Shown in pieces: positions 33,072 through 42,563 of a stretch of DNA of 64,000 bases. Numbering within the stretch: position 1 is the first letter of the stretch; each line of letters starts with the position of its first letter. The notes beneath the pieces were generated by a model. That model did no database searches. It saw only the letters and a program-made list of their open reading frames with translations, and was not told where the DNA came from. The position numbers and the translations under genes were made by a program. The stretch is taken from the NCBI GenBank assembly GCA_014238285.1, contig JABABK010000001.1, positions 1 through 64,000 of the forward strand, in the 5' to 3' direction. Origin of the DNA: Hellea sp. GTDB lineage: Bacteria; Pseudomonadota; Alphaproteobacteria; Caulobacterales; Maricaulaceae.

Positions 33072-34547
33072 TCACCCAATCTCACCAAGCCCCGCCCAAG
33101 TCGCATGGGTCCCGCTTGAAATCCTGTGCGGTAAAATTATCCGTGCCACAGGCCCGGCGGCAATATCCTTCGCATCCAGCACCACACATTCAGAACTGTC
33201 ATTATTCATGTCCGTTATGAAGGATACGATATAGCCGTCATCTTCGTCTTGGATGCTGCTTTCTGAGTCCCTCGGAGCAAAAGGCGCTTCGCTGCCATAG
33301 CGGCCTTTGCCGAATTGATAGCTTTGCGTATCGCCAGTTTTAAGGTCGTGTTTCATGACGCCGGAGAACAGGAACCAACCCGGCTCCCACTGGGCGCTAT
33401 AGACATAGCGGTTGGGGCGGCCCGTATAGCGCTGATTGATCATGCCGAACTCGACGAGGTTTTCATCGTCCAGCCGCTCTTCCGTGGTCTTGCCCGTGCG
33501 GAGGTTAAAGCGCCAGCGGTGAAGTTTGGTCCCAAGAGAATAACCGTCAATATTGGCCAGCAGCTTGCCAAAGCGTTTATCAACACCCGGCGCGTCAATC
33601 GGATCGGGATCGGGGTTTTCTTGGAAATATCCATCCACGACAATTTCATCACCTTCTTCCCAAGCGTTGAGCCAATGAAGCACAAAGGTAGGCGCGGCTT
33701 CGAACCAGCGGATTTCCTCTGTGCTGCCATAGCGAGGAACAATGGCAAAGCGGGTCGGCATATGGCCGTAATAGGCTGCGGAGTGAATGCCTTGTTCCAG
33801 CAGCTCCGGTTTCCAGAACACCGGCAGGTCAATCAGGATGGAATAGTTTTTGGTAAAGGCCATGTCGTGGGGCATGCGCGGTCCGGGGAGCGGCACGGGG
33901 ATATAGTGTTTGAGTTTCTTGTCCGCGCCGACCACGCCGTAATGCATATAGGGCGCCTTTTTGGAATAGTTGAAGAACAACAGCTCGCCGGTTTCCAGAT
34001 CGACTTTGGGATGGGCCGAAACGCCTTCTGGCGGCACCCACGCGGCTGTGCCCAAATGCTCTAGGGAACTCGGGTCAAGACGATAACCTTCGCCGCACAT
34101 ATAAAACGTCGAGAGGATTTCGCCGCCGTGGACGATGACATCTGTCGAGGAGGCGTCTTTCATCCGTCCGCGCGCGCCCCAGCCCTCAAGCTCTGATTTG
34201 GCTGGATTGGCCGCAATCCCCGCCCAGAGGGAGCGCTGCGCCTCTTGTTCGCGCATAAACCCTTCCGTGCGGACAAAACGGTTTTTATACACGGCCTTGC
34301 CGTCTTTAAATGACATTGTGTGGATCATGCCGTCACCGTCAAATGGGTGGTAAACCCCAATGGCTTCGTGGAGCGGGTTTTCCGTATTGCGGATATAAAC
34401 GCCGGAGAGGTCTTTGGGGATATCGCCAATCACTTCCATGTTGTCGGCGTCATACTCTGTCGTGCAGGGCGTCCAAGCCCCGTTTAAATAAGGATGTCGG
34501 CTCGGCTGTAAGGTAGATTTGAAGCCTTGGATGAGTTTGGCTGGCAC
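33072..34547 (-). CDS. Carotenoid oxygenase (RPE65/lignostilbene dioxygenase family)
   Basis: 491 residues, normal family length. The four Fe(II)-binding histidines are visible in SAHPKVDLETGELLFFNYS, MPHDMAFTKNYSILID, FVLHWLNAWEEGDEI and SGTHATWAGLG. Family landmarks DGDGMIHTMSFKDGKAVYKN and WEPGWFLFSG are present. These enzymes cleave a C=C double bond of carotenoids, apocarotenoids or stilbenes with O2; substrate not determinable here. Start is GTG 34547 with AGGAACGCCC in front. Cytoplasmic or membrane-peripheral. Confidence 0.92.
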   Translation of the reverse strand: MPAKLIQGFKSTLQPSRHPYLNGAWTPCTTEYDADNMEVIGDIPKDLSGVYIRNTENPLHEAIGVYHPFDGDGMIHTMSFKDGKAVYKNRFVRTEGFMREQEAQRSLWAGIAANPAKSELEGWGARGRMKDASSTDVIVHGGEILSTFYMCGEGYRLDPSSLEHLGTAAWVPPEGVSAHPKVDLETGELLFFNYSKKAPYMHYGVVGADKKLKHYIPVPLPGPRMPHDMAFTKNYSILIDLPVFWKPELLEQGIHSAAYYGHMPTRFAIVPRYGSTEEIRWFEAAPTFVLHWLNAWEEGDEIVVDGYFQENPDPDPIDAPGVDKRFGKLLANIDGYSLGTKLHRWRFNLRTGKTTEERLDDENLVEFGMINQRYTGRPNRYVYSAQWEPGWFLFSGVMKHDLKTGDTQSYQFGKGRYGSEAPFAPRDSESSIQDEDDGYIVSFITDMNNDSSECVVLDAKDIAAGPVARIILPHRISSGTHATWAGLGEIG

Positions 34548-34645
34548 GGGCGTTCCTATGGGTTTCTATTAGGATAACATAGTCCACTAGTAAGGTTCAA
34601 CTTGGGAATGGGTGATGATATTGGATGTTTGTGAATTCACAACCC

Positions 34646-34737
34646 TGTCATCCCGGCCTCCGAGCCGGGACCTTAAGTCTATTCGTCAATATTTAAGGTC
34701 CCGGATCAGCGGGCTTCGCCCTTGTCCGGGATGACAG
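34646..34737. repeat. Dispersed palindromic repeat, family A copy 5
   Basis: tgtcatcccggcctccgagc ... ccgggatgacag, nearly identical to the 18169 copy. Lies in the divergent gap between carotenoid oxygenase and thiolase. Confidence 0.85.
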
Positions 34738-34798
34738 AGGGGTGAGCTCTCCTTCGAATTTTGTATGCTTTGACGCCGATTTATGTGAAGTAAAATAC

Positions 34799-36028
34799 AT
34801 GACCAAACCAGTTTACATTCTCGGCGGCGCGCAGTCGGATTTTTCCAAAAATTGGACGCGAGATAATCGCACCCTGTTTGATCTGTTTTCAGAAACGGTT
34901 TTAAAAGCGCTCGAGAGCAGCCAGCTTGATCCTAAAGACGTTAAGGTCGGTCACGTCGGGAATTTCGTGGCCGAGCTATTTGCGGGTCAGGGCATGCTCG
35001 GCGGTTTCTTTGGTCATGTGCATCCAGACTTTTCCGGCATGCCGGCCTCGCGCCATGAGGGTGCTTGTGCGTCTGGGTCGCTGGCGGCCATGGCAGCTAT
35101 GGCGGATATAGAAAGCGGGCGCTATGATTTGGCCTGCGTGGCGGGGGTTGAGCTGATGCGTAATGTTCCGGGCGACGTAGCTGCGGATCATTTGGGCGCT
35201 GCGGCGTGGCGCGGGAAAGAGGCGCTGGGCGCAAAATTCCTCTGGCCCGCCATGTTCTCTGATCTGGCCGAGGAATATGATAAGCGTTACGGACTGAATT
35301 ATGATCACCTCATGGGCATATCGAAAATCAATTTTAGAAACGGAAAACGTAATCCCAACTCTCAGGCAAGAGGCTGGGCCTTTACCGATAAGAGCTTTAC
35401 CGCCGATGACGAAGTTAATCCTGTCATAGAAGGCTGGATGCGCCGCCAAGATTGCGGGCAGGTCACAGACGGCGCTGCGGTGGTGTTTCTGGCCTCGGAA
35501 GCGCGCGCTAGGGCCTATGCTAAGGCGCGCGGGATCGCGCTCGAATCCATCGCGCAAATCAAAGGTTGGGGCCATACAACCGCGCCGATGATGATGGAGC
35601 AAAAGTTAAAGGACAGCGCGGGCGAAGATTATGTCCTGCCTTGGACGCGCAGGGCCATTACGGACGCTTACACCCGCGCCGGGATTAGCGGGCCGGACGA
35701 GCTCGATGCCATCGAAACCCATGACTGTTTTTCCATCACCGAATATATGGCGATCGAGCATTTCGGAATTACGGCTCCAGGGGAGGCGTGGAAAGCGATC
35801 GAAGATGGCCGGATCGATATGGGCGGCGCAATCCCGATCAACCCATCGGGCGGCCTCATCGGACTTGGCCACCCCGTCGGCGCAACCGGTGTACGCATGC
35901 TGCTCGACACGCAAAAGCAAGTCACAGACAGCGCAGGGGATTATCAAGTGGGCGGCGCCAAAACCGTCGCGACTTATAATGTCGGCGGTTCCGGCACGAC
36001 GAATTGCTGCTTTGTGGTTGGTGTTTGA
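34799..36028 (+). CDS. Thiolase-family acetyl-CoA acyltransferase
   Basis: About 409 residues from ATG 34799 (MTKPVYILGGAQSDFSKNWT, a normal thiolase opening). The nucleophilic Cys is in HEGACASGSLAAMAAM, the His in IETHDCFSITEYMAIE and GLIGLGHPVGATG, and the second Cys near the end in GGSGTTNCCFVVG. The arrangement with ETHDCFS and a short loop is like SCP2-type thiolases acting on acyl-CoA in fatty-acid or steroid side-chain degradation rather than PHB synthesis; this subgrouping is inferred. Cytoplasmic. Confidence 0.9.
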   Translation: MTKPVYILGGAQSDFSKNWTRDNRTLFDLFSETVLKALESSQLDPKDVKVGHVGNFVAELFAGQGMLGGFFGHVHPDFSGMPASRHEGACASGSLAAMAAMADIESGRYDLACVAGVELMRNVPGDVAADHLGAAAWRGKEALGAKFLWPAMFSDLAEEYDKRYGLNYDHLMGISKINFRNGKRNPNSQARGWAFTDKSFTADDEVNPVIEGWMRRQDCGQVTDGAAVVFLASEARARAYAKARGIALESIAQIKGWGHTTAPMMMEQKLKDSAGEDYVLPWTRRAITDAYTRAGISGPDELDAIETHDCFSITEYMAIEHFGITAPGEAWKAIEDGRIDMGGAIPINPSGGLIGLGHPVGATGVRMLLDTQKQVTDSAGDYQVGGAKTVATYNVGGSGTTNCCFVVGV

Positions 36029-36141
36029 TTATATTAAAAACAAGCTCGGAAAGCTGAACCCCACAGCAATAGAATGATTGTCTTGCATTAAAGTCGTTTA
36101 TCCTTAAGTTGAAGAATATTAACTACTCAATTGGGAAAACT

Positions 36142-36732
36142 ATGAAAACACGATTTATGATTTGCGCCGTATCGGCTGTAATTTTGGGCTCCGGCTATGC
36201 TTATGCTGCCGATGACAGTGGTGTGTACGTGAATGTCGGCGCGTCACTGATCGATGGTGATACGGAGCAGAATAGTATTGCTGCAGCAAGTCAGTCGCTT
36301 TCATTCAAGGCTGTGACAGGCCGTTTGGGATATCAATTGTCAGAATATATCGCTGTCGAAGGTGAAGTCGGGTTTGGTCTTGGCAGTAAAGACATAGACT
36401 TTTCTGAATCAGTGACCACTGGTGGAAGCCCGATTACAGGGGATTTCAAAGTTAAAAATTACTATGCCATTTTTGCTAGAGGGATTTTACCCGTGTCCGA
36501 AAACTTCGATTTATTTGCGCGTGTCGGCTATGGGCAGGTGGATGTAAAAGGCAGTTTTACAATATTTGACCCTAATGGACCCATCACGTACTCGACTTCT
36601 AACGACTTTGATGACGCCTTATTTGGGGGCGGCGCTCAGTTCAATTTTACGCCGAACGATGGTATCAGGGCTGATTATACAAAGTTTGATGACGCGAATA
36701 TTTTCAGTCTTACTTATGCGCGCGAATTTTAA
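36142..36732 (+). CDS. Outer-membrane beta-barrel protein (OmpA/opacity-like)
   Basis: About 196 residues from ATG 36142. Signal peptide MKTRFMICAVSAVILGSGYA ... YAADD. The mature part alternates amphipathic strands (GVYVNVGASLIDGD, GRLGYQLSEYIAVEGEVGFG, YYAIFARGILPVSENFDLFA, LFGGGAQFNFTPNDGIRADY) and ends with a terminal aromatic, SLTYAREF, as in BAM-dependent eight-strand barrels. The in-frame start at 36109 would extend ahead of the signal peptide and is rejected. Confidence 0.85.
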   Translation: MKTRFMICAVSAVILGSGYAYAADDSGVYVNVGASLIDGDTEQNSIAAASQSLSFKAVTGRLGYQLSEYIAVEGEVGFGLGSKDIDFSESVTTGGSPITGDFKVKNYYAIFARGILPVSENFDLFARVGYGQVDVKGSFTIFDPNGPITYSTSNDFDDALFGGGAQFNFTPNDGIRADYTKFDDANIFSLTYAREF

Positions 36733-36981
36733 CGGCATTATTTAGCTGTATGAATGAAACCCGACTGCGAGGTGCAGTTCTGCTATGGCAATCCAAAACC
36801 CTTAAATCAACTAATGGAGTGACAGATCAGAAACCGGACAGCTGAAGTGCTAGCTATAGTCGTGCGCCCGCAAGGTTGAAAACACTGCCGTTTTGTGATA
36901 TGTGTATTGGAAATTCGTGACACGCCCCGTTGTGTTTTAACAACTCAATGGAAGTTTTTTACTTCCTGAAAAGGGGCAATT

Positions 36982-37350
36982 ATGGCTAAAAAAGCTGACA
37001 GCAAATCCAAAGACTCTGGTGATTTTTTCAAAGTGATGGTTCACTTCAAAGACCATAGGTCTGCGAGGGAGTTTATTGAAACATATGGCTTCTTTTTGGT
37101 CCATATGCACAGGCTTGAAAAATCGAGCTCTGAAAAATCTGAAGCTGTCACCTTAGAATATTTCCTGACAAAAGCGGAAATCAACACGGTCAACAAGCTC
37201 GGTCTTGAACATGAGGTGCAAGAAAATATGAGCAAAATTGGCCGGCTGCGCCAAAAAGAAGTCGGCAAAGGAGACCGGTTTAAAGGTGGAAAAATTGCGC
37301 CGAAAAGTAAAAATCTGTCGACCCGAGATGATAAGCGGGGAGATCAGTAA
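36982..37350 (+). CDS. Small protein paired with the carboxypeptidase/VWA gene
   Basis: 122 residues, charged, with no signal peptide. A compact alpha/beta core is suggested (FFKVMVHFKDHRSAREFIET, VTLEYFLTKAEINTVNKLGL), resembling small inhibitor/propeptide-like ferredoxin folds, and the C-terminus is Lys-rich. Its TAA overlaps the ATG of the next gene (TAATG), so the two are translationally coupled. A chaperone, inhibitor or propeptide acting in trans on the M14 enzyme is a reasonable inference, unproven. Confidence 0.6.
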   Translation: MAKKADSKSKDSGDFFKVMVHFKDHRSAREFIETYGFFLVHMHRLEKSSSEKSEAVTLEYFLTKAEINTVNKLGLEHEVQENMSKIGRLRQKEVGKGDRFKGGKIAPKSKNLSTRDDKRGDQ

Positions 37351-40205
37351 TGCCCTATTTGAATGTTGAAGAAATCGAGTCCGCCGTCATTGCACTTGCC
37401 GCAACTTACCCCGGAACCTGTGAATTAATCACCCTCCCCAATCTAACCGTTGACGGCCGGACAACAAATGCCATGCGCATTGCGCTTGGGGCTGAAGATG
37501 ACCGTCCGGCGGTGTTTTTCGTTGGTGGTCAACATCCGGCAGAATGGGGGTCCGGAGATATTTGTATATCTTTTGCTACGGATCTTCTGGAAGCCTATGC
37601 CGCCAATACGGGCCTAACCTATGGCAGCCAAACCTATCCTGCCTCGGTTGTGAGACGGGTCATGGAAGAGTGCCAAACCTTTATATATCCCTGCGTTAAT
37701 CCTGACGGAAAAAATTTAAGTCAATCTAATCCAGATGTATTTCAACGCCATAATTCGAACGGGGTTGACCTTAACCGCAATTATGATGCGCATTGGCTAG
37801 ACATTCCGGCACATGGCACGGCGCCTTTCTCGGAACCGGAAACGCAAAATGTCAGATTTATATTCGATAGCTATCCACAAATCAGATGGTGCATTGATAT
37901 TCATTGCTACACCCAGCTGCTTTATCATAATTGGGGCATTGACCAAAACCAGATCACCACACCAGCGCAAAACTTTTTAAATCCTGTATTTGATGGCATG
38001 CGCGGCATAGAGGACGATGGCTATAGCGAGTATATTCGCCCTGAAGATCTGGGGACGCAGTGCGGATTGGTCGAGCGCATGCAGTCATCCCTAAACGCTG
38101 TCCGCGGTATTACTTACTCAACGGGCCAGTCATTTGACCTCTATGTCACAAGAGGCACTTTGACGGACTATGCGTATGCGCGCCATTGGGCGGACCCCTC
38201 TAAAACCAAAACTCAGGGATTTTTAATTGAATGGGGCACGGAATTTCAGCCGCCATTTGCGGAAATGGAAAACATCATTCTGGATATTTCCTCCGCTCTA
38301 TTGGGGTTCACCGATCATGCGCTGGATGAATGCGGAATTTTGGATATTGAACTCGAAACTATGAGCTTGGAGTTTGCGAGTGTTCCCGAAGGCCAGACAA
38401 CATATCGGGCTGTGACCTTTCGGACCACCGCCTGTTGTAGCTTGGACTTTGAGATTGTTGATGGCCCATCCGTCACATCCGGACCTGCAGGAACAGAGTT
38501 TTTAACGACGCTGCTGGGAACGTCCGACACGGCTCCGGCCGCGCCGGATTCCTTTTCTCACGCTCATTTATGGATTTCCTATACCGGGACCGCTGCTGGC
38601 GATACGGCAGAGGGTACGGTCACCGTGCGGTGTCATCAGACCAATCAAGAATGGGATGTCGATATAACCGCCGATGTTATCGAGCGTCCGAGCGCGGCGG
38701 TGATGATGGTCCTGGATCAATCTGGTAGTATGAGACTGGATTCAGGCATTGGCCCGGGAATAAGCCGCGAGGACGTTTTGAAGTTTTCAGCGCCGCCGGT
38801 TGTCGAGGTCATCGAAGATGGCAATCTATTGGGCATCTTGCAATTTGATCATGATCCACATCCTATAATGGGCCTAACTGAAATGGACGTTACGTCTCGC
38901 GGCGTCGCTAATGATCACTTCGAGGATTACGCTCATAATCCTGGGGCGAGGACATCTATCGGCGAAGCGGTTGTTGCTGCCCAAGACCTGCTCAGCGACG
39001 ATAGCGTCACCCAGGACGTCAAAGCCATGATCGTGCTAACCGATGGCCGCGAAGAGCATGGCAGTTTTGATCGGCGTTTTATCAGCGAGGTTGGGGGATC
39101 GATCAACTCCAACGTTTTCGCGATTGGGCTGGGCACGCCGGACAATTTGCAGCCTGCAGCCCTGGAGGCGCTTTGTGCGGGCAATATGGGTTATATGATG
39201 ATGACCGGCCCGCTTGACGCTGACGCCTCGTTCCGCTTGACAAAATATTACCAGCAAATTCTCGCAGGCGTCACCAATAACGATATCATTGTTGACCCGG
39301 ATGGCCGCATTAAACCGGGCCAGCGCCATGAGATTCCGTTCCGGATATCTGAAACCGATATTACGGGGGATGTTCTTCTCTTGTCACCCGCGCCGGGTGT
39401 ATTTAAGTTTTCTCTTATCACGCCAAGCGGCGAGATTATTGACCCCGGCGTCGCAGCGGCGAGTCCCGCTATCGATCTGGGCGGCGGAGAGCAAGTGCGG
39501 TTCTATCGCATGCAGTTGCCTGTCGTTTTAGGCGGGGCTGGCGATCACGAAGGCGTTTGGCGTGCTGTGCTTGAGATCGACCGCAAACAGCTCGAAAAAT
39601 ATTTCGTTACGCTGAAACAGCGCGCTGATTCCGTTGACTTTAAAGACGTTGAGCGCATCATTAAGGAGATCGTCACCCATGGCATGCGCTATTCCGTTAT
39701 GTCGCGAACATGGTCAAATCTGAACATGTCTGCGAGCAAAAGCCAGACGAGTTTTGAGCCCGGCGCCATGATGACTCTGCGCGCAAAGCTCACGGAGTAT
39801 AGCGTCCCTGTTGAAGACCGCGCCAATGTAGTCGCGGAAATGACCGCGCCTGATGGCGCGTTAAGCGTGCTGCAATTTTATGAAACCCATCCCGGAATTT
39901 TCGAGGCAGAGACTGACTTGATGCACACCGGCGTGACAAGTTTCCGTATCATGGCCAAAGGCAAAACCTTGCGCGGCACGCCGTTCACCCGCGAGCAAAC
40001 TTTGACCGGAAGTGTCTGGCATGGCGGCGACCGACCTCCGCCTTCAGGATCAAACACCGGCACTGGAACGGGCACAGGATCAGGACTTGATCTATGCTGC
40101 CTCATTAACTGCTTCAGCCAAACGGATAGCGGGCAACGGTTTTTAAAAAAGCATGAGATAGATATTTGCGAGCTTCAGAAATGCCTGAAGGAATGTTGCG
40201 GTTAA
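37350..40205 (+). CDS. M14 zinc carboxypeptidase fused to a von Willebrand factor A domain
   Basis: 951 residues. Residues 1-325 are an M14 carboxypeptidase: zinc ligands His62 and Glu65 in GGQHPAEWGSGD, His185 in CIDIHCYTQL, substrate-binding NGVDLNRNYD and catalytic Glu in FLIEWGTEF (about 294-298). Residues about 335-445 are beta-rich with Cys-Cys (RTTACCSLDFEIVDGP). VWA domain from about 448 with MIDAS DQSGS (456-460) and later VLTDGREEH. The beta-rich C-terminus ends after a Gly/Thr linker in a cysteine-rich tail (LCCLINCF ... KCLKECCG). No signal peptide is visible although such enzymes normally act outside the cytoplasm. GGGGAG precedes the ATG. Confidence 0.85.
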   Translation: MPYLNVEEIESAVIALAATYPGTCELITLPNLTVDGRTTNAMRIALGAEDDRPAVFFVGGQHPAEWGSGDICISFATDLLEAYAANTGLTYGSQTYPASVVRRVMEECQTFIYPCVNPDGKNLSQSNPDVFQRHNSNGVDLNRNYDAHWLDIPAHGTAPFSEPETQNVRFIFDSYPQIRWCIDIHCYTQLLYHNWGIDQNQITTPAQNFLNPVFDGMRGIEDDGYSEYIRPEDLGTQCGLVERMQSSLNAVRGITYSTGQSFDLYVTRGTLTDYAYARHWADPSKTKTQGFLIEWGTEFQPPFAEMENIILDISSALLGFTDHALDECGILDIELETMSLEFASVPEGQTTYRAVTFRTTACCSLDFEIVDGPSVTSGPAGTEFLTTLLGTSDTAPAAPDSFSHAHLWISYTGTAAGDTAEGTVTVRCHQTNQEWDVDITADVIERPSAAVMMVLDQSGSMRLDSGIGPGISREDVLKFSAPPVVEVIEDGNLLGILQFDHDPHPIMGLTEMDVTSRGVANDHFEDYAHNPGARTSIGEAVVAAQDLLSDDSVTQDVKAMIVLTDGREEHGSFDRRFISEVGGSINSNVFAIGLGTPDNLQPAALEALCAGNMGYMMMTGPLDADASFRLTKYYQQILAGVTNNDIIVDPDGRIKPGQRHEIPFRISETDITGDVLLLSPAPGVFKFSLITPSGEIIDPGVAAASPAIDLGGGEQVRFYRMQLPVVLGGAGDHEGVWRAVLEIDRKQLEKYFVTLKQRADSVDFKDVERIIKEIVTHGMRYSVMSRTWSNLNMSASKSQTSFEPGAMMTLRAKLTEYSVPVEDRANVVAEMTAPDGALSVLQFYETHPGIFEAETDLMHTGVTSFRIMAKGKTLRGTPFTREQTLTGSVWHGGDRPPPSGSNTGTGTGTGSGLDLCCLINCFSQTDSGQRFLKKHEIDICELQKCLKECCG

Positions 40206-40391
40206 TAATTATCTTAATCCTGAAATTCTAACTAAGTAACACTGTATATTTGACGTAAATCGTCGCTAGGGCTGCCGCATTTGACATAAAGCTAGCCGCT
40301 ATAGAAGCTAGCCATATGGCCATAGTCCATATCAGAGGAAGACGAATATATAGGCAATGGCATTGGAGAAATTCAATGGTCGGCTCAGCGG

Positions 40392-41093
40392 TTAAGCTGT
40401 GACACCGCCTTCAATATCATCGCCCATAATATCCTGCATTCCAGCAACTGGCCCAAAAGTCTTTTGCAAAAATGATGCGAACTCCTCGGGTTTATACCCA
40501 AAGGGACCGCTGCCTTGTGATCGAAAGACAAGATTGCCAATTTCATCGATCACACAAATTCGAATGGGGACGGCAGAATAGGCTTTGTTCACGGCATTGT
40601 GTTTTACGCCGTCTATATAAACCATAGCATCAGTGTTCATCAGTTCGTCTTTTGCGCGCTTTGCTATAATTATTCTGTCTTTAATGGTTTGGGGTTTGAG
40701 GTATGAAATTTCGGATTTTTCATTCATGTCGAGCGCCCATTCATTGCTCGCATGGGCTTCTCTTACGTAAATAGAAATGCAAGCGACTTTGCCTGGGTAT
40801 AGCTTTGCCAAGGCTTGCACTTTGCCCTGTCTTTCTCTCCACACAGGGCAGGTAAAACTACCCATGTTAAGGATCGTTGCCTTTCCCTCGTCTTGGTATT
40901 TCTGCAAGATAGTATTCAGAGAGACTTCCTCGCCTTCCAAGGTCCAGAGGGGTAAGTTTCTGGGCGCAGGTTTGTTAAGCTTTACCGAGCCTGACGCGAT
41001 ATATAACCCAAGCTCGATAACCTTACCCTTGATATGATGCCAAGCGGATTTGTTCGCTAAATGTTGTTTTGCTTCGTCTAATTCAATGGCCAT
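40392..41093 (-). CDS. Iodothyronine-deiodinase-like thioredoxin-fold protein
   Basis: 233 residues. The thioredoxin-like core has ATILNMGSFTCPVWRERQ and KVACISIYVREAHASNEWAL, the signature of the deiodinase family (T4_deiodinase, PF00837), in which animal enzymes have selenocysteine at the position of Cys82 here. The usual deiodinase PxF after the active residue is PVW. No signal peptide. Bacterial members are of unknown substrate; a thiol/peroxide-type redox or dehalogenase role is inferred. Divergent from a TetR gene with a long palindrome between them, suggesting direct control by that repressor. Confidence 0.75.
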   Translation of the reverse strand: MAIELDEAKQHLANKSAWHHIKGKVIELGLYIASGSVKLNKPAPRNLPLWTLEGEEVSLNTILQKYQDEGKATILNMGSFTCPVWRERQGKVQALAKLYPGKVACISIYVREAHASNEWALDMNEKSEISYLKPQTIKDRIIIAKRAKDELMNTDAMVYIDGVKHNAVNKAYSAVPIRICVIDEIGNLVFRSQGSGPFGYKPEEFASFLQKTFGPVAGMQDIMGDDIEGGVTA

Positions 41094-41141
41094 TGTTTAT
41101 CCTCGCATAGTCCGGAAATTGATCTTACAAACAGGAACAAT

Positions 41142-41174
41142 TTCCATAATTATACATATTGTATAATTATGGAA
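41142..41174. promoter_or_regulatory. 33-bp perfect palindrome, probable TetR operator
   Basis: Arms ttccataattatac (41142-41155) and gtataattatggaa (41161-41174) are exact reverse complements around atatt. It sits between the divergent deiodinase-like gene (start 41093) and tetR gene (start 41261), a standard autoregulated TetR arrangement. Confidence 0.75.
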
Positions 41175-41260
41175 TATGTATATATTAAGGCTCCGTCAAC
41201 TGTTTTTTGACACAGCGTCCAATTTTGGCTTAGGTAACGATATGACAAAGGCTGCAACCC

Positions 41261-41914
41261 GTGACTGACTTACCGATCAACATTCAACGATTTTTTCAAG
41301 ACGGCGCGCGCGGCCTACCCAAAAGAGACCGCACACGCGGTATAATTTTGGACGCCGTTATCGAAACCGTTTCAACTCAGGGACTGGAAAGCACCGCCGT
41401 TCGCGGCATCATACAAATTGCGGGTATATCCCACGGCACATTCTACAATCATTTTGAAAGCCGTGAAGCCGCAATTATTGAGGCAACGTCAAAAATCGCC
41501 GCTGAACTTGATCGCGCCGCGCAACAAGGCGGCGATCTGGTAAGCCCGCCTGATGAACAGCTGATTATGGGGACTATGAGGTTTATTGAGTTGGCTTCGC
41601 GGCGTAAGGCATGGGGGAAAATGTTAGTTGAGACCATAAGCCCCTTGGACGGACTGCCCCTCTCGTCTTCAAAAAATTTCCGAAAAGTGTTGAGCGGTGG
41701 CGTTGCCGCGGGTGTTTTCAGCGTCCCAATCACGCCCTTACTCACACGCCAAATCGGCGCGATTATCGCATTATGTATTGGGTTAAGAATGGAAAGCCGC
41801 TCATCCCCGCAAATATTGCAGGATACATGCTCCGCAATTCTTCGCTTGCTTGGAGTGCCGGCAAAAACCGCCGAAAAACGAGTTCATGAAATGATGGCAA
41901 ATCTTCCTAAATGA
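41261..41914 (+). CDS. TetR-family transcriptional regulator
   Basis: 217 residues. N-terminal helix-turn-helix: GIILDAVIETVSTQGLESTA, VRGIIQIAGISHGTFYNHFE, the TetR pattern with recognition helix HGTFYNHF. The C-terminal ligand domain is variable. GTG start at 41261 is used. The next upstream gene is the divergent deiodinase-like gene; a 33-bp palindrome lies in between. Likely represses that gene and itself and responds to an unknown small ligand. Confidence 0.85.
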   Translation: MTDLPINIQRFFQDGARGLPKRDRTRGIILDAVIETVSTQGLESTAVRGIIQIAGISHGTFYNHFESREAAIIEATSKIAAELDRAAQQGGDLVSPPDEQLIMGTMRFIELASRRKAWGKMLVETISPLDGLPLSSSKNFRKVLSGGVAAGVFSVPITPLLTRQIGAIIALCIGLRMESRSSPQILQDTCSAILRLLGVPAKTAEKRVHEMMANLPK

Positions 41915-41928
41915 ATATCTGCGTTAGT

Positions 41929-41953
41929 CTTAGCCCGCCCCTAAAGGTGGTAA
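41929..41953. repeat. Half copy of the 43167 hairpin repeat
   Basis: cttagcccgcccctaaaggt matches the left arm of the hairpin at 43167-43203. Only one arm is present here, so it would not form the stem on its own. Confidence 0.5.
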
Positions 41954-42026
41954 TATGATTTATTTTGTAAGAAATCCGTACATTGAAGGACTACCTTATC
42001 TGACACATGAGATTTAAGGATGCTAA

Positions 42027-42563
42027 GTGGCAGAAGACAGTACATCCCAAGACGAGCAATATAGGCTGGCCGCGATTGAGTTTGGCGATGCGATTAACCG
42101 CATGGCCTATGCTTATGAGCGTGATCCCGACAAACGCAAAGATCTTGTGCAGGATATTCATTTTGAGCTCTGGCGTAGCTTCAAGGTATTTGGTGGCCGC
42201 TCAAGTGTCAGGACTTGGGTTTATCGCATTGCCCATAATGCGGGCGCAAGTCATATCACAAAAAACAAACGCATATCCCAGCACTCTTATTTAAACCTCG
42301 ATGACATAGGCGAGATCCCTGATCGGACAGATTATGTAGATGCCTTTGAGCGGATAGATCAAATCGATCAATTAATGGCGTTGATACAGCGTTTAAGCGC
42401 GCCAGATCGGCAAATCATAACTCTGTATTTGGAAGACCTAGATGCCGCCGCCATCGGCGATATTACGGGGCTTTCCTCGGGCGCTGTGGCGACAAAAATA
42501 CACCGTATAAAATACAAATTATCTGAATTATTTTCCAAAGGAGAAACATATGTCAGTCAATGA
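42027..42563 (+). CDS. ECF-type RNA polymerase sigma factor
   Basis: 178 residues, GTG 42027 with AAGGA 7 bp upstream. Region 2: RKDLVQDIHFELWRSFKVFG and SSVRTWVYRIAHNAGASHIT. Region 4: LSAPDRQIITLYLEDLDAAA, IGDITGLSSGAVATKIHRIK. Typical extracytoplasmic-function sigma factor for stress or envelope response. It overlaps the next gene by 14 bp, and that gene is probably its membrane partner. Confidence 0.88.
   Translation: MAEDSTSQDEQYRLAAIEFGDAINRMAYAYERDPDKRKDLVQDIHFELWRSFKVFGGRSSVRTWVYRIAHNAGASHITKNKRISQHSYLNLDDIGEIPDRTDYVDAFERIDQIDQLMALIQRLSAPDRQIITLYLEDLDAAAIGDITGLSSGAVATKIHRIKYKLSELFSKGETYVSQ

Noticed and set aside
33315-34064. 249-codon plus-strand frame inside the carotenoid oxygenase gene
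   Set aside because: The opposite strand encodes all four iron-binding histidine blocks; this frame has no recognisable domain.
34976-35602. 208-codon minus-strand frame inside the thiolase gene
   Set aside because: Shadow of a clear thiolase with active-site Cys and His motifs.
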